A stretch of 64,000 bases of DNA from DASSUW01 sp963730535 (GTDB lineage: Bacteria; Actinomycetota; Thermoleophilia; Solirubrobacterales; Solirubrobacteraceae). The translations under genes were made by a program, and so were the position numbers. The stretch is taken from contig CAVSRU010000012.1 of assembly GCA_963730535.1 (NCBI GenBank), positions 744,001 through 808,000 on the forward strand, read 5' to 3'. Below, piece by piece: positions 41,770 to 50,771 of the stretch. The notes beneath the pieces were generated by a model. It did not search any database and had not been told where the DNA came from. It was given only the letters and a program-made list of their open reading frames with translations. The number at the start of each line of letters is the position of its first letter. The stretch's first letter is position 1.

Positions 41770-43301
41770 CGCTTCTTCGCCCCGGCCGTGTTGCCGAACG
41801 GCCGCAGCTTGGCCCGCAGCAACGGCAGCGAGTTGCGCGCGGCCCGCGCCGCCGCGGCCTGACCGTTGGGCAGCGACTTGGCGGCCGCCGGCCCGTTGAG
41901 CTCCGGCAGGCGCTGCTTGTGACAGGTCGCGTCCGGCCGGTAGGGCGAGCGCGAGCCGGGATAGAACGGCCGGTTGCCGAGCGGCACGGCGACGCTGTTG
42001 CCGAACAGCTCGCCGCTGTTCGACGACTGCGAGCCGAGCGACACCTGCTGCGAGCCGCCGCCCGGCTGGAAGCGCACGTACATCCCGTTGCCGTCGAAGT
42101 TCTGGCCCTCGCCCGAGAGCCCGACGAGCGTGTAGAAGAACTCCTTGTAGTTCTCGACGCCGGTCGTGAACTCGTCCTGGATCACGACGTCGCCGGTCGG
42201 CAGGATCACGTCCCGCGCGCAGCGGGAGACCAGCGTCGTCTGCGGCAGCAGCTTGATCGCGCCGTCGGTGAGCCGCGCGAGGTCGGCCGCCGCCGGCGAC
42301 AGCTCGCGCGCCAGGCCGCCGAGCTCGCGCGGGCCCATGAGCGGGCGCGCCTGCTCGATCCACGGGAACCCGGCCTCGATCGTGGCCGGCGTCTCCCGCA
42401 CGCCCGGGAGGATCTCGCGCGCGAACGCGCGGGTGGGCGGGAAGGCGGCATTGAGGGAGGCGAGCGCGCCGTTGGCGGACTCGAGCGTGCCGGGCAGCTC
42501 GGCGATCGAGGTGCGCAGGTTGCCGGCCTCGGAGGCGAACGCCGCCAACGTGACGTTGAGGTTGGTGATCAGGCCCTGGAGCGCGTTCTCGTTGCGCGCC
42601 AGCGCGGCGGTGGTGCGCGCGGTGCCGTCGATCAGGCGGGAGACGTCGCGGCCCGGCTCGGTCCCCAGGAACGCCTCGAACACCTGCGCGGTGGACCGCT
42701 CCGCGTCCGGGATGTCGTCGTAGGCGTCGTTGAACGACTCGGCGGCCGTCTCGTCGCGCGCCAGCGGGTGGGAGGCGCGGTTCTCGGCCGCCGTCGGCTC
42801 GGAGCTGAGCGCGACGGCGAGCGCCTCGAGCAGGTCCTTGAGGTCCTCCCGACTGTCGGACTGGAGTGCCGTCAGCACCTGATCGAGCTGCACCGGGGTG
42901 GCGGTCTGCGTGACCTTCAGGGTCCCGCCGTCCTCGAGCTCTGGCGCCTCGGGCGAGCCGGACTCGAGGTCGACGAAGAAGTTGCCCTCGAGGAAGATCC
43001 GCGGCCGGATCTTGGCCGTGGCGTCGGCGTGGATGGGCCGCCCGTCATCGTCGATCTGCATGACGATCTCGGCCGCGTCGGTGCCCTCGCGCGGCTTGAT
43101 CTCCTGCACCTTCCCGACCTCGACGCCCGCGATCCGGACCGGCGAGCCCGGCCGGATCGAGTTCGCCGACTCGAACACGGCGTGGACCTGGTAGGGCGAC
43201 GTGAACGGGATGTCCTTGGTGAAGCCGAGGAACACGAGCACGACGGCCACGGCGAGCGCGATCAGCCCGAGCGTGGCGTTGCGGGGCGGCCGCCGGCGCA
43301 T
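41766..43301 (-). CDS. Mce/MlaD-family protein 4
   Basis: The longest of the six (511 aa): anchor helix after a basic start (RRRPPRNATLGLIALAVAVV), MCE domain (VRIAGVEVGKVQEIKPREGT, FLEGNFFVDLESG), helical region, and a Gly/Ser-rich exposed C-terminus (VRFQPGGGSQQVSLGSQSSN) ending in a basic tail. One Cys pair (SRCARDVILPTGD and DATCHKQ). Its ATG shares one base with the previous stop (TGATG). Confidence 0.92.
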   Translation of the reverse strand: MRRRPPRNATLGLIALAVAVVLVFLGFTKDIPFTSPYQVHAVFESANSIRPGSPVRIAGVEVGKVQEIKPREGTDAAEIVMQIDDDGRPIHADATAKIRPRIFLEGNFFVDLESGSPEAPELEDGGTLKVTQTATPVQLDQVLTALQSDSREDLKDLLEALAVALSSEPTAAENRASHPLARDETAAESFNDAYDDIPDAERSTAQVFEAFLGTEPGRDVSRLIDGTARTTAALARNENALQGLITNLNVTLAAFASEAGNLRTSIAELPGTLESANGALASLNAAFPPTRAFAREILPGVRETPATIEAGFPWIEQARPLMGPRELGGLARELSPAAADLARLTDGAIKLLPQTTLVSRCARDVILPTGDVVIQDEFTTGVENYKEFFYTLVGLSGEGQNFDGNGMYVRFQPGGGSQQVSLGSQSSNSGELFGNSVAVPLGNRPFYPGSRSPYRPDATCHKQRLPELNGPAAAKSLPNGQAAAARAARNSLPLLRAKLRPFGNTAGAKKR

Positions 43302-44698
43302 CAGGGGTTGCCCTCCGTGGCCGCGCGCTGGGTTCCCCTGACGTTGCCGATCACCGTCTGGCCCCTGATGAACGGCTCGTTGCCGGCCTCGCATTCGCGC
43401 GGCTGGCCGGGCGACGCGGTGTTCGGGTACGGGTTCGTGTGGAGGTAGTTGTCCTCGTTCGGCCCGTTCGCCGGCGCGGTCGACGGGCCGCCCTCGTTGT
43501 TCGGGCCCTGGGGCGTCGCGATGATGATGAAGCGCTGCCAGGTGCCGTTGCGGTCGCCCTCGCTGAGCAGCGAGGCGACGTTGCGGAACCACAGCGTCGC
43601 GTAGTTGCAGACCGTCTGCGCGGGCGTCAGGTACGCGAGCGTCGGGTCGAGCGACCGCAGGCCGGCGGTGGTCGCGCGCAGGCCGCGCGGCACCATCGGG
43701 TCCTCGGCGAACGTCTGGAGCTCCTCGAGCAGCGACAGCAGGCGCCGGTTGAAGGGCGGGGTGCGCGGGAGCACGCGGGTGCCCTCGACGAGTGCGTCGG
43801 CGATCGTGGGCGCCGACGCGCGCAGCGCCGCCGCACCGGGGCGCAGCTCGCGGAACAGGCCCTCGGTGTTGCGCAGGAACGGCCGCTGGATCGGGAACGA
43901 GCGGATCGCGGCGTCGAGCGCCGGGCGGCCGCCGGTGATCGAGTCCTGGATGTACGGCCGCGCGACCTCGCGGAGCGCGGCGAACGTCGTGTCGAGGTTG
44001 ACGAACAGCTCGGCCTGCGTCTCGGCGGCCGGCGCCACGATCGCGGCGGCGTCGGCCAGCTCGCGCACGAAGCGGCGCAGGTTGGTGTCGGGCGAGGACA
44101 GGTTCTGGGCGACCGGGATGATGTTGCGCAGCAGCGGCCGGAACGCGCCGATGGCCGTGTTGATCGACTCGCCGCGGCCCGCGAACGCGTCACCGAAGCC
44201 TGTGGTGTTGGTGGCGGCGGCCTCGCGCGTCTCGTCGTCGAACATGCTCAGCACCTCGTCGAACTCGACGGGTGCGGGCGTGGCGGCGGCGAGCGGGATC
44301 GTGGCCCCGTCGGCGAAGCCCTGCTCGTCGCCTCCGCGGGTGATCTCGACGTACTTGAGGCCGAGGGCAGAGCGCGGGCGGACGATCAGCGTCGAGTCGC
44401 GCGGCAGCGGCGAGGCGTCGCGCTCCATCGAGAGGTCGAGCACCGCGATCGTGGAGCCGTCGTCGCGCCGCTTGGCCTCGATCCCGCTCACGAAGCCGAC
44501 CCGCGAGCCGCCGATCCGCACGTCGTTGCCGACCACGAGGTTGGCCGCGTTCGGCACCTCGGCCCGCAGCTCGTAGGTCGGCACGAACGGGAGCCCGGTG
44601 TTCGCGTTGTAGGCGAGGAACACCGCGACGAGGACGACGAGGATCGTCGCCGCGCCGATCAGCACCGGGTTGCCGGCGACGCCGGAGCGGCCGCTCAT
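43301..44698 (-). CDS. Mce/MlaD-family protein 3
   Basis: A 465-residue protein: anchor helix IGAATILVVLVAVFLAY, MCE domain (VRIGGSRVGFVSGIEAKRRD, GLKYVEITRGGD), helical needle region, and a C-terminal stretch rich in Asn/Pro/Gly (GPNNEGGPSTAPANGPNEDN) likely exposed. Overlaps the upstream gene by 4 nt (ATGA). Confidence 0.92.
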   Translation of the reverse strand: MSGRSGVAGNPVLIGAATILVVLVAVFLAYNANTGLPFVPTYELRAEVPNAANLVVGNDVRIGGSRVGFVSGIEAKRRDDGSTIAVLDLSMERDASPLPRDSTLIVRPRSALGLKYVEITRGGDEQGFADGATIPLAAATPAPVEFDEVLSMFDDETREAAATNTTGFGDAFAGRGESINTAIGAFRPLLRNIIPVAQNLSSPDTNLRRFVRELADAAAIVAPAAETQAELFVNLDTTFAALREVARPYIQDSITGGRPALDAAIRSFPIQRPFLRNTEGLFRELRPGAAALRASAPTIADALVEGTRVLPRTPPFNRRLLSLLEELQTFAEDPMVPRGLRATTAGLRSLDPTLAYLTPAQTVCNYATLWFRNVASLLSEGDRNGTWQRFIIIATPQGPNNEGGPSTAPANGPNEDNYLHTNPYPNTASPGQPRECEAGNEPFIRGQTVIGNVRGTQRAATEGNP

Positions 44699-46194
44699 CC
44701 GTCGCCTCCGAACAGGTAGTCGAGCAGCGCATCGCTCTGCGACGGCGGCCGCGCCGGAGCCGGCGCGGCGGCGGGCGCCTTCGCCACCGGCCGCGGATCG
44801 GGCTCCCGCTTGCTCGCGCGGCGCTTGACCTTGCCGCGCGCGGGCGCGTCCTTGCCGGCTCCCAGCCCGAGCGCGCGCGCGAGGGCGGCGGCGGTGCGGC
44901 GGAGCACGGGGTCGCGCCGCGCGCCGGACGGCCGGCTCGCGGCCGCCGCCGAGGCGTTCGCCGAGGAGAAGTTCGACGAGCACCCGAACGCGGGGGTGAC
45001 CGCGTAGTTCGAGCACTGGTTGACCAGCAGCGCGGCGCGCAGGTAGTGGCCGAACGAGTCGAACCCGTTGATGGCGGCCACCTGGTAGAAGATGTAGTCC
45101 ATCGCGCGGTTGATGCCGCCGGTGCGCTGGAAGGACTCGAGCAGGCGGCGCGCGTTGGCGCCGACCGGTCGCACGGCGCTGGCCAGGCTGCGCAGGTCCC
45201 GGATCACCGGCCCCGCCGCGCGCACGGCCGGGATGCCGGCCTCGGCCGTCTCGCCGAGCGAGTCCAGCGCCGGGCGGGCGGCCTGGGCGAACGGGCCGAG
45301 CTGGAGCACGAGCCGGTTGATGTCCGGCGCCACCTCGCCGAGGTCGGTGAGCACCGGCGTCATCTCGTCGCTGAGCGCGCCGAGCCGGACCATCGTCGGC
45401 CGCAGCTCGCGCAGGAAGGTCGGCAGCCGCTCGATGTCGGCCTCGAGGTCGCCGCGCCGCTCGGCCGTCGCCTCCGCGACCTCGCTCATGTTGGTGAGCG
45501 CCCCGCTGACATGCCGCCGCTCACGCGCGAGCGGCTTCATGATCGTGTCCGAGTCGACCGCCAGGTCGGCGAGCCGGTCGTTCTGCTTGGCGAGGATCTT
45601 CAGGACCTCGTCGACCTCGCGCAGCGCCGGATCGGCGCGGCGGATGACCTCGGACAGGTCCTCGCCGCGGCCGGCGACGCCGATGCCGAGGTCCGAGAGG
45701 ATGATCGACAGCCGCTCGCGCACCGGCTGCCGCATGATGTTGTTGACCAGATCGAGGTCGACGGCCTTGCCGTTGCGCTCGACCGGGAGCAGGTGCTGCC
45801 CCTCGCCCGGGCCGTCCTCGATCTCCTCGAGCGCGGGCGGCGGGTCGGTGCCGGCGGCACGGGTCTGGGTCGGCGAGCACTCGACGAAGCGCTCGCCGAT
45901 CAGCGACTGCGGGCGCACGAGGCACTCGGCGTCCTCGCGGAAGTCCTGGTAGCCCTCGTCGGTGATGTCCAGCACGACCGCGGCCTTGTAATCGTCGGTC
46001 ACCTCGACCGCGTCGATCGTGCCGACCTTGACGCCGGCCACCTTCACGTCCTCGCCGGAGATCACGAAGCCGGCGTTCTCGAAGATCGCGCGGACCTTGT
46101 AGTCGCCGCCCGCGTCGTCGCCGGCGCCGAGCGCGACGACCGCGAACGCGGCCGCGGCGGCGACGAGCAGGAGGACGGCCGCGACGCGCCTCAT
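44695..46194 (-). CDS. Mce/MlaD-family protein 2
   Basis: A 499-residue protein: N-terminal hydrophobic segment (VAAVLLLVAAAAAFAVVALG), MCE domain (VKVAGVKVGTIDAVEVTDD, LIGERFVECSPTQ with a Cys in the last strand), helical region, and a long basic Ala/Pro/Lys tail (KGKVKRRASKREPDPRP-like, about residues 420-490) unlike the other five. Overlaps both neighbours by 4 nt. Confidence 0.92.
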   Translation of the reverse strand: MRRVAAVLLLVAAAAAFAVVALGAGDDAGGDYKVRAIFENAGFVISGEDVKVAGVKVGTIDAVEVTDDYKAAVVLDITDEGYQDFREDAECLVRPQSLIGERFVECSPTQTRAAGTDPPPALEEIEDGPGEGQHLLPVERNGKAVDLDLVNNIMRQPVRERLSIILSDLGIGVAGRGEDLSEVIRRADPALREVDEVLKILAKQNDRLADLAVDSDTIMKPLARERRHVSGALTNMSEVAEATAERRGDLEADIERLPTFLRELRPTMVRLGALSDEMTPVLTDLGEVAPDINRLVLQLGPFAQAARPALDSLGETAEAGIPAVRAAGPVIRDLRSLASAVRPVGANARRLLESFQRTGGINRAMDYIFYQVAAINGFDSFGHYLRAALLVNQCSNYAVTPAFGCSSNFSSANASAAAASRPSGARRDPVLRRTAAALARALGLGAGKDAPARGKVKRRASKREPDPRPVAKAPAAAPAPARPPSQSDALLDYLFGGDG

Positions 46195-47534
46195 GGGCCG
46201 GGGAGCCTCAGCGACGGGTCGCAGTCGAGGTCGCCGCCGTCCGTGAACGGCGCCGAGCCGTCGGCCGGCGCCTGGGTGGCCGCCCCGGGGCAGCGGCGGA
46301 TGACGCCGGTCTGCGCGCCGTCGAAGCGCTGCGACGGCGGGATCGGCGTCAGCAGCCCGCCGGCCGGGTTGTCGGTGAACGAGAACGCGTTGAAGATCGG
46401 CTGGATGCGGGCGAAGTGCCCGTTGGCGTCGTAGTTGGACGAGCCCTGGCCGAAGTCGCGGAACCAGCCGACGAGCTCGGGCGTGTAGGGCCGGATGAAC
46501 TCGAGCACCGGCTGGGCGCGGACGAGCGCCTGGCGGCCGGTGCGGAAGGCCGGGGTGGCGACGCTCTGGAGCTTCGGCAGCTTGCGGGTCGCCTCCACGA
46601 GGTCGTTGTCGGCCCCCGGCCGGCGCACGAGCGTGCTCAGGTCGTGGATCGTCGGCCGCGCGGCGGCCACCAGCGGGCGCAGCTCGCGCAGGAACGGCGC
46701 CAGCCTGCGGGTGGCGGGCTTGGACTCGGCGACCAGGACGTCGAGGTCGTCAAGCGTCGCGCGCAGGTTCACGAACGTCGTGTTGGCGCGGCGCAGCGTG
46801 GTCGGCAGCAAGCCGAGCGCGCGGGCCAGCGCGGCGTTCTCCTGCCCGATCGCCGCCGCCGTCTGGTTCGCGTTGCCGACCAGGCTGGAGAGGTCGTCGC
46901 GGCGCTCGGCGATCGCCGTCACCGCGCGCGAGGAGTTCACGAGGAAGCGGGTGAGCGCGGCCTCGTCCTCGGTGACCTGCTGCACCAGGCGCCGCGAGCT
47001 CGAGAGCAGCGGGTTGAAGTACTTGGCCGACTCGCCGGCCTCGTCGCCCTTGCCCGCGTACTGGGTCGCGAAGCCCTTGATGACGTCGGCCAGGTCGCCG
47101 CGGGTGCGCTCGTCGAGCGTGTCGAAGATCTGGTCGAGGTCGACGACGTCGGTGGTCGCCGACGTCCGCAACGTGGCGCCGTCCGACAGCTCCTTGGCGT
47201 CACCGGGAGCCGGCGTGAGCGCGACGTAGCGGTTGGCAATGCCCGACAGCGAGGTGAGGCGGATGACCGCGCCGGTCCCCTCGCGCAGCGGCGCGTAGGG
47301 CTCCTCGACGGTGATCTTGATCGCCGCCTGGTTGTCGTCGGTGAGCGTGATGTCGCGCACCGAGCCGACCCGCCGGCCGCCGACCTGGACGTCGTCGTCC
47401 TTGACGAGCTGCCCGGCGGTTTGGAAGATCAGCGTGTACTCCGTGCCGCCGCCTGACTGGAAGAGGAGCAGCCAGACCGCGAGCGCCACGGCGAGCGCAA
47501 GGGCGCTTACCGCGGCGGCTCTGGCCACGGTCAC
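46191..47534 (-). CDS. Mce/MlaD-family protein 1 (first of six)
   Basis: A 447-residue protein starting at GTG 47534: anchor helix VSALALAVALAVWLLLFQ, MCE domain (VQVGGRRVGSVRDITLTDD, LSGIANRYVALTPAPG), helical region (LGLLPTTLRRANTTFVNLRA), and a C-terminal globular tail with two Cys (RRCPGAATQ, DLDCDPS). A 75-nt gap separates it from the ATPase gene, the longest break in the operon and a possible internal promoter site. Confidence 0.92.
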   Translation of the reverse strand: MTVARAAAVSALALAVALAVWLLLFQSGGGTEYTLIFQTAGQLVKDDDVQVGGRRVGSVRDITLTDDNQAAIKITVEEPYAPLREGTGAVIRLTSLSGIANRYVALTPAPGDAKELSDGATLRTSATTDVVDLDQIFDTLDERTRGDLADVIKGFATQYAGKGDEAGESAKYFNPLLSSSRRLVQQVTEDEAALTRFLVNSSRAVTAIAERRDDLSSLVGNANQTAAAIGQENAALARALGLLPTTLRRANTTFVNLRATLDDLDVLVAESKPATRRLAPFLRELRPLVAAARPTIHDLSTLVRRPGADNDLVEATRKLPKLQSVATPAFRTGRQALVRAQPVLEFIRPYTPELVGWFRDFGQGSSNYDANGHFARIQPIFNAFSFTDNPAGGLLTPIPPSQRFDGAQTGVIRRCPGAATQAPADGSAPFTDGGDLDCDPSLRLPGP

Positions 47535-47609
47535 GTACGACGCTCCCTCATCCGGCGGAACCCTACCGTCCCGCCTCGAGAGCCGGGCCGGTACTTCCGT
47601 CCACCGGGG

Positions 47610-48422
47610 CTACTCCATGCCGAGCGGGCCCTGCGACGCGCCGCTGAGGAACTGGCGCACGAACTGGTTATCGGAGCTGAAGAGGTCCTCGGCCGGGCCG
47701 GACTCGACGATCCGGCCGCGCCACAGCACGGCGATGTACTCCGCCACGCGCTTGGCCGACATGATGTCGTGGGTGATGACCACGTAGGCGCCGCCGTTCT
47801 CCTCGTGGACCTCCTTGATCAGCTCGCACAGGAGTGCGGTGCGCACGGGGTCGAGCCCCGAGTCGGGCTCGTCGAAGAGCACGATGTCGGGATCGAGCAC
47901 CAGCGCGCGCGCGAACCCGGCGCGCTTGCGCATGCCGCCGGAGAGCTCGTTCGGCATCTTGTCGAGCGACTGCTCGAGGCCGACCTCGCGCAGGCGGCGC
48001 ATGACGATGTCCTCGACTTCGTCCTCGCCCTTGTCCGTGTGCTGGCGCAGCGGGAAGGCGACGTTGTCGTAGAGGTTCATCGAGCCGAACAGCGCGCCGT
48101 CCTGGAACAGCACGCCGAAGCGCTTGCGCATGTCGAACAGGTCGTCGTCGCGCATGCCGGGCACCGACTCGCCGTGGACGAGCACGTCCCCCTCGTCGGG
48201 ATAGAGAAGACCGACCATGTGCTTGATGCAGACCGACTTGCCGGTCCCCGACGGCCCGAGGATCATCGAGATCTTGTCCTCGGGGATGCTCATGTTGAGC
48301 CCGCGCAGGATCTGGTTGCGACCGAACGACTTGTGCACGTCGACGAACTCGACCGCGTCCTTGGTGCTGCCGGTCGGCCGCTGCTCGCCGGTGTGCCACT
48401 GGTACTCGTCGCTCACGCTCAT
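47610..48422 (-). CDS. Mce-system ABC ATPase (MlaF/MceG-like)
   Basis: A 270-residue ATPase: Walker A ILGPSGTGKSVCIKHMVGL, Q-loop VLFQDGALFGSMNLYDNVAFPL, signature NELSGGMRKRAGFARAL, Walker B DIVLFDEPDSGLDPVRT and VVITHDIMSAKRVA. The DSGLDP and MRKR features are characteristic of MlaF/Mkl/MceG ATPases. In mycobacteria this ATPase is usually encoded apart from mce operons; here it lies inside. Overlaps the second YrbE gene by 4 nt. Confidence 0.94.
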   Translation of the reverse strand: MSVSDEYQWHTGEQRPTGSTKDAVEFVDVHKSFGRNQILRGLNMSIPEDKISMILGPSGTGKSVCIKHMVGLLYPDEGDVLVHGESVPGMRDDDLFDMRKRFGVLFQDGALFGSMNLYDNVAFPLRQHTDKGEDEVEDIVMRRLREVGLEQSLDKMPNELSGGMRKRAGFARALVLDPDIVLFDEPDSGLDPVRTALLCELIKEVHEENGGAYVVITHDIMSAKRVAEYIAVLWRGRIVESGPAEDLFSSDNQFVRQFLSGASQGPLGME

Positions 48423-49219
48423 CCTCCGATGGGGGCTCGGGGGTTCGCTCCCCAGAAAACCTGCGTACCCAGCATGCCGATCAGGTGCACAAGCACGATG
48501 TTGAGCACCATCGACTTGGCGGTGGCGGTGCCCACCCCGACCGGCCCGCCGCTGGCGGTGTAGCCGTAGTAACAGCCTACGAGCACGATCACGGTGGCCA
48601 TCGCCATGGCCTTGATCACGCTGTATATGAGGTCGGGCGGGTTCTGGAACATCCAGAAGATGAGCAGGTAGCCGCCGCTCGAGACCTCCCCGATCTGCTC
48701 GACGACCGCGAGGTAGGAGGCGAAGAAGCCGGCGCCGATCCCGGCCAGGTACATGAACGGGAGCACCAGCCAGGCGGCCAGCAGGCGCGTCGCGCACAGG
48801 AAGGTCATCGAAGAGATGCCCATCACCTCGAGCGCGTCGATCTCGTCCGAGATCCGCATCGAGCCGAGCTCGGCGACGATCCCGGTGCCGACCTTGGCGG
48901 CCATCATGTACCCGAACGCGTACGGCACCAGCTCACGCAGGTCGCACCAGGCGGCGAACACGCCGGCGTAGGCGGGTGCGCCGACCGCGCGGTTGAAGTA
49001 CGCGCCCTCGATCCCGCACTGGAGGCCGATGATGAAGATCAGGCCCCAGATCACCAGCGTCGAGGAGAGGATCAGCAGGCCGGCCTGGCGCAGCGCCTCG
49101 CCGAAGAAGCGAAAGACCTTGAGCGTGAAGACCTCGCCGACGACCGTCGAGCAGAAGCGGACGATCTCGCCGAACGAGGCGAGCCAGTCACGCGGGATTG
49201 CCAGCCACTGCCGTCCCAT
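48419..49219 (-). CDS. MlaE/YrbE-family permease 2
   Basis: A 266-residue permease with an N-terminal amphipathic region and five or six helices. Family landmarks are GYMMAAKVGTGIVAELGSMRISDEIDALEVMGI (the conserved coupling region) and VGCYYGYTASGGPVGVGTATAKSMV. It pairs with permease 1 to form the heterodimeric membrane channel beneath the Mce tunnel. Confidence 0.94.
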   Translation of the reverse strand: MGRQWLAIPRDWLASFGEIVRFCSTVVGEVFTLKVFRFFGEALRQAGLLILSSTLVIWGLIFIIGLQCGIEGAYFNRAVGAPAYAGVFAAWCDLRELVPYAFGYMMAAKVGTGIVAELGSMRISDEIDALEVMGISSMTFLCATRLLAAWLVLPFMYLAGIGAGFFASYLAVVEQIGEVSSGGYLLIFWMFQNPPDLIYSVIKAMAMATVIVLVGCYYGYTASGGPVGVGTATAKSMVLNIVLVHLIGMLGTQVFWGANPRAPIGG

Positions 49220-49221
49220 GG

Positions 49222-50028
49222 CTACTTGATGTTCACGATCTCCGGGTGGGTAGCGAGCAGCGTCTGCGTGAACACGTAGTTGAAGGCGAACACGCCGAGG
49301 GTCGAGACCACGACCGCCTGGTTGACGGCGCGGCCGACGCCCTGCGCGCCGCCCGACGCGGTCATGCCCTTGTAACAGCAGACGATCGCGATGATGGCGC
49401 CGAACATCGTGCACTTGAGGACCGAGCCCCAGAGGTCGACGACCGACGAGTTCGTGAAGAACGTGGCCCAGAACGGGCCGAGCGGCGCGCCGTTGGTGAG
49501 CGTGGCCACGACGCCGCCGAAGATGCCGAACAGCAGCGCGTAGACGTCGAACAGGCCGGTCACGAGCATGAGCGCGAGGAAGCGCGGCACGACGAGGTTC
49601 TTGACCGGGTCGACGCCGAGCACCTGGAGCGCGTCGAGCTCCTCGCGGATCTTGCGGGCGCCGAGGTCGGCGGTGATCGCGGTGCCGGCGACGCCGGCCA
49701 GCACGATCGCGGTCACGAACGGCGCGAACTCGCGGATCGAGGCGAGCACGAAGAAGCCGCCGAGGCGGTCGATCGAGCCGAACAGGTTGAGGAAGTTCGC
49801 GGCCTGGAGGCCCGGCGCGCCGTAGCCGAACGCGACCGTCGAGACGATCAGCGGGAACCAGCACAGCTTGAGGGCGAACAGGAACTGGGAGACGAACTCG
49901 CCGCCGTAGGGATACGGCGGCCTGAGGGCCGAGACGATCGTCTTGCCCGTCAGGATCATCATGTCGCCCACTTCCTCCAGCAGGCTCTTGGCCGGCAGGA
50001 AGGCACGATCGGCGACGCTTCGGACCAA
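49222..50028 (-). CDS. MlaE/YrbE-family permease 1
   Basis: A 268-residue permease. TTG 50028 is used, preceded by GGGGAGAG; the next Met (GDMMILTG) would cut the first helix. Landmarks: VLAGVAGTAITADLGARKIREELDALQVLGVDP and CCYKGMTASGGAQGVGRAVNQAVV. It is the first gene of the roughly 15-kb operon; 126 bp separate it from the divergent lipoprotein gene. The stop is 2 nt before the start of permease 2. Confidence 0.93.
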   Translation of the reverse strand: MVRSVADRAFLPAKSLLEEVGDMMILTGKTIVSALRPPYPYGGEFVSQFLFALKLCWFPLIVSTVAFGYGAPGLQAANFLNLFGSIDRLGGFFVLASIREFAPFVTAIVLAGVAGTAITADLGARKIREELDALQVLGVDPVKNLVVPRFLALMLVTGLFDVYALLFGIFGGVVATLTNGAPLGPFWATFFTNSSVVDLWGSVLKCTMFGAIIAIVCCYKGMTASGGAQGVGRAVNQAVVVSTLGVFAFNYVFTQTLLATHPEIVNIK

Positions 50029-50140
50029 CTTCTCTCCCCTGGTATGCCGCCACCCCCTCTGGGCGGCGGACGGCGAAGGTTATGCGACGGGCTGTAAGAG
50101 GCACAAACGGCAACCGTCGCGTTTACTTGCGGCCTCGGCG

Positions 50141-50146
50141 TAAACT
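50141..50146 (+). promoter_or_regulatory. Candidate -10 box TAAACT
   Basis: TAAACT lies 8 nt before GTG 50155 without a Shine-Dalgarno, matching the leaderless pattern of the window. Confidence 0.4.
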
Positions 50147-50154
50147 CGCGCGCC

Positions 50155-50751
50155 GTGAGAGGTGCTGCGCTGTTCGCGCTCGTGCTGTCGTTGGCGCTGG
50201 TGGGCTGCGGCGGCGAGCGCCAGGACGAGGACGAGCCCGAGGGCGACTTCACGCTGTCGGTGGTCAAGGCCTCGTTCCCCGAGCGCCAGTCGACCGCCCA
50301 GCGCGCGCGGCTGCGGATCTCCGTGCGCAACACCGACGACCGCGAGCTGCCGAACCTCGCGGTGACGATCAAGACCACCGCGTCCGGCGGCGGCGAGGTC
50401 GCGTCGGCGTTCGCGCAGGCGGCCGACGACCCGCGGCTGGCCGACGACGACCGCCCGATCTGGATCGTCGACGAAGGCCCGCCGGGCGGCGCGAGCGCGC
50501 ACACGAACACGTGGTCGACCGGCCGCGTGATCCCGGGCCAGACCGTCGACCTCGAATGGCGCCTGACGGCCGTCCGCCCGGGCGCCTACACGGTCGACTA
50601 CACGGTGGCGCCGGGGCTCGACGGCCGCGCGGTCGCGGCGCGCGGCCAGCGGACGAGCGGCTCGTTCGACGTCGAGATCTCCGACGAGCCGGTCCCCGCT
50701 CGTGTGGGGCGCGACGGGGAGGTCATCCGCGGGGAGCCGGGGCAGGACTGA
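50155..50751 (+). CDS. Lipoprotein, unknown function
   Basis: A 198-residue product from GTG 50155. The signal ends LVGC, giving a lipidated Cys followed by an acidic linker (GGERQDEDEPEGD). The mature part is beta-rich (FTLSVVKASFPERQSTAQRA, LRISVRNTDDRELPNLAVTI, VDLEWRLTAVRPGAYTVDYT), resembling an immunoglobulin-like domain of the DUF11/CARDB type. It faces away from the Mce operon, sharing its upstream region, so co-regulation is possible. A remnant of the palindromic element starts 3 nt after its stop. Confidence 0.75.
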   Translation: MRGAALFALVLSLALVGCGGERQDEDEPEGDFTLSVVKASFPERQSTAQRARLRISVRNTDDRELPNLAVTIKTTASGGGEVASAFAQAADDPRLADDDRPIWIVDEGPPGGASAHTNTWSTGRVIPGQTVDLEWRLTAVRPGAYTVDYTVAPGLDGRAVAARGQRTSGSFDVEISDEPVPARVGRDGEVIRGEPGQD

Positions 50752-50753
50752 CG

Positions 50754-50771
50754 AACGTCAACAGGGCGGCT
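50754..50771. repeat. Remnant end of the palindromic element
   Basis: AACGTCAACAGGGCGGCT matches the first 18 or so bases of the element's left end (AACGTCAACGGCGGCT) with a two-base insertion, preceded by GACG as in copy 4. The GGGTAGGG part and the right end are absent. It again lies between two convergent genes. Short enough that chance cannot be excluded. Confidence 0.45.

Noticed and set aside
50141..50146. Classical -35/-10 promoter for the lipoprotein gene
   Set aside because: The nearest TTGCGG is only 8 nt from the -10 box, too close for a -35 element.
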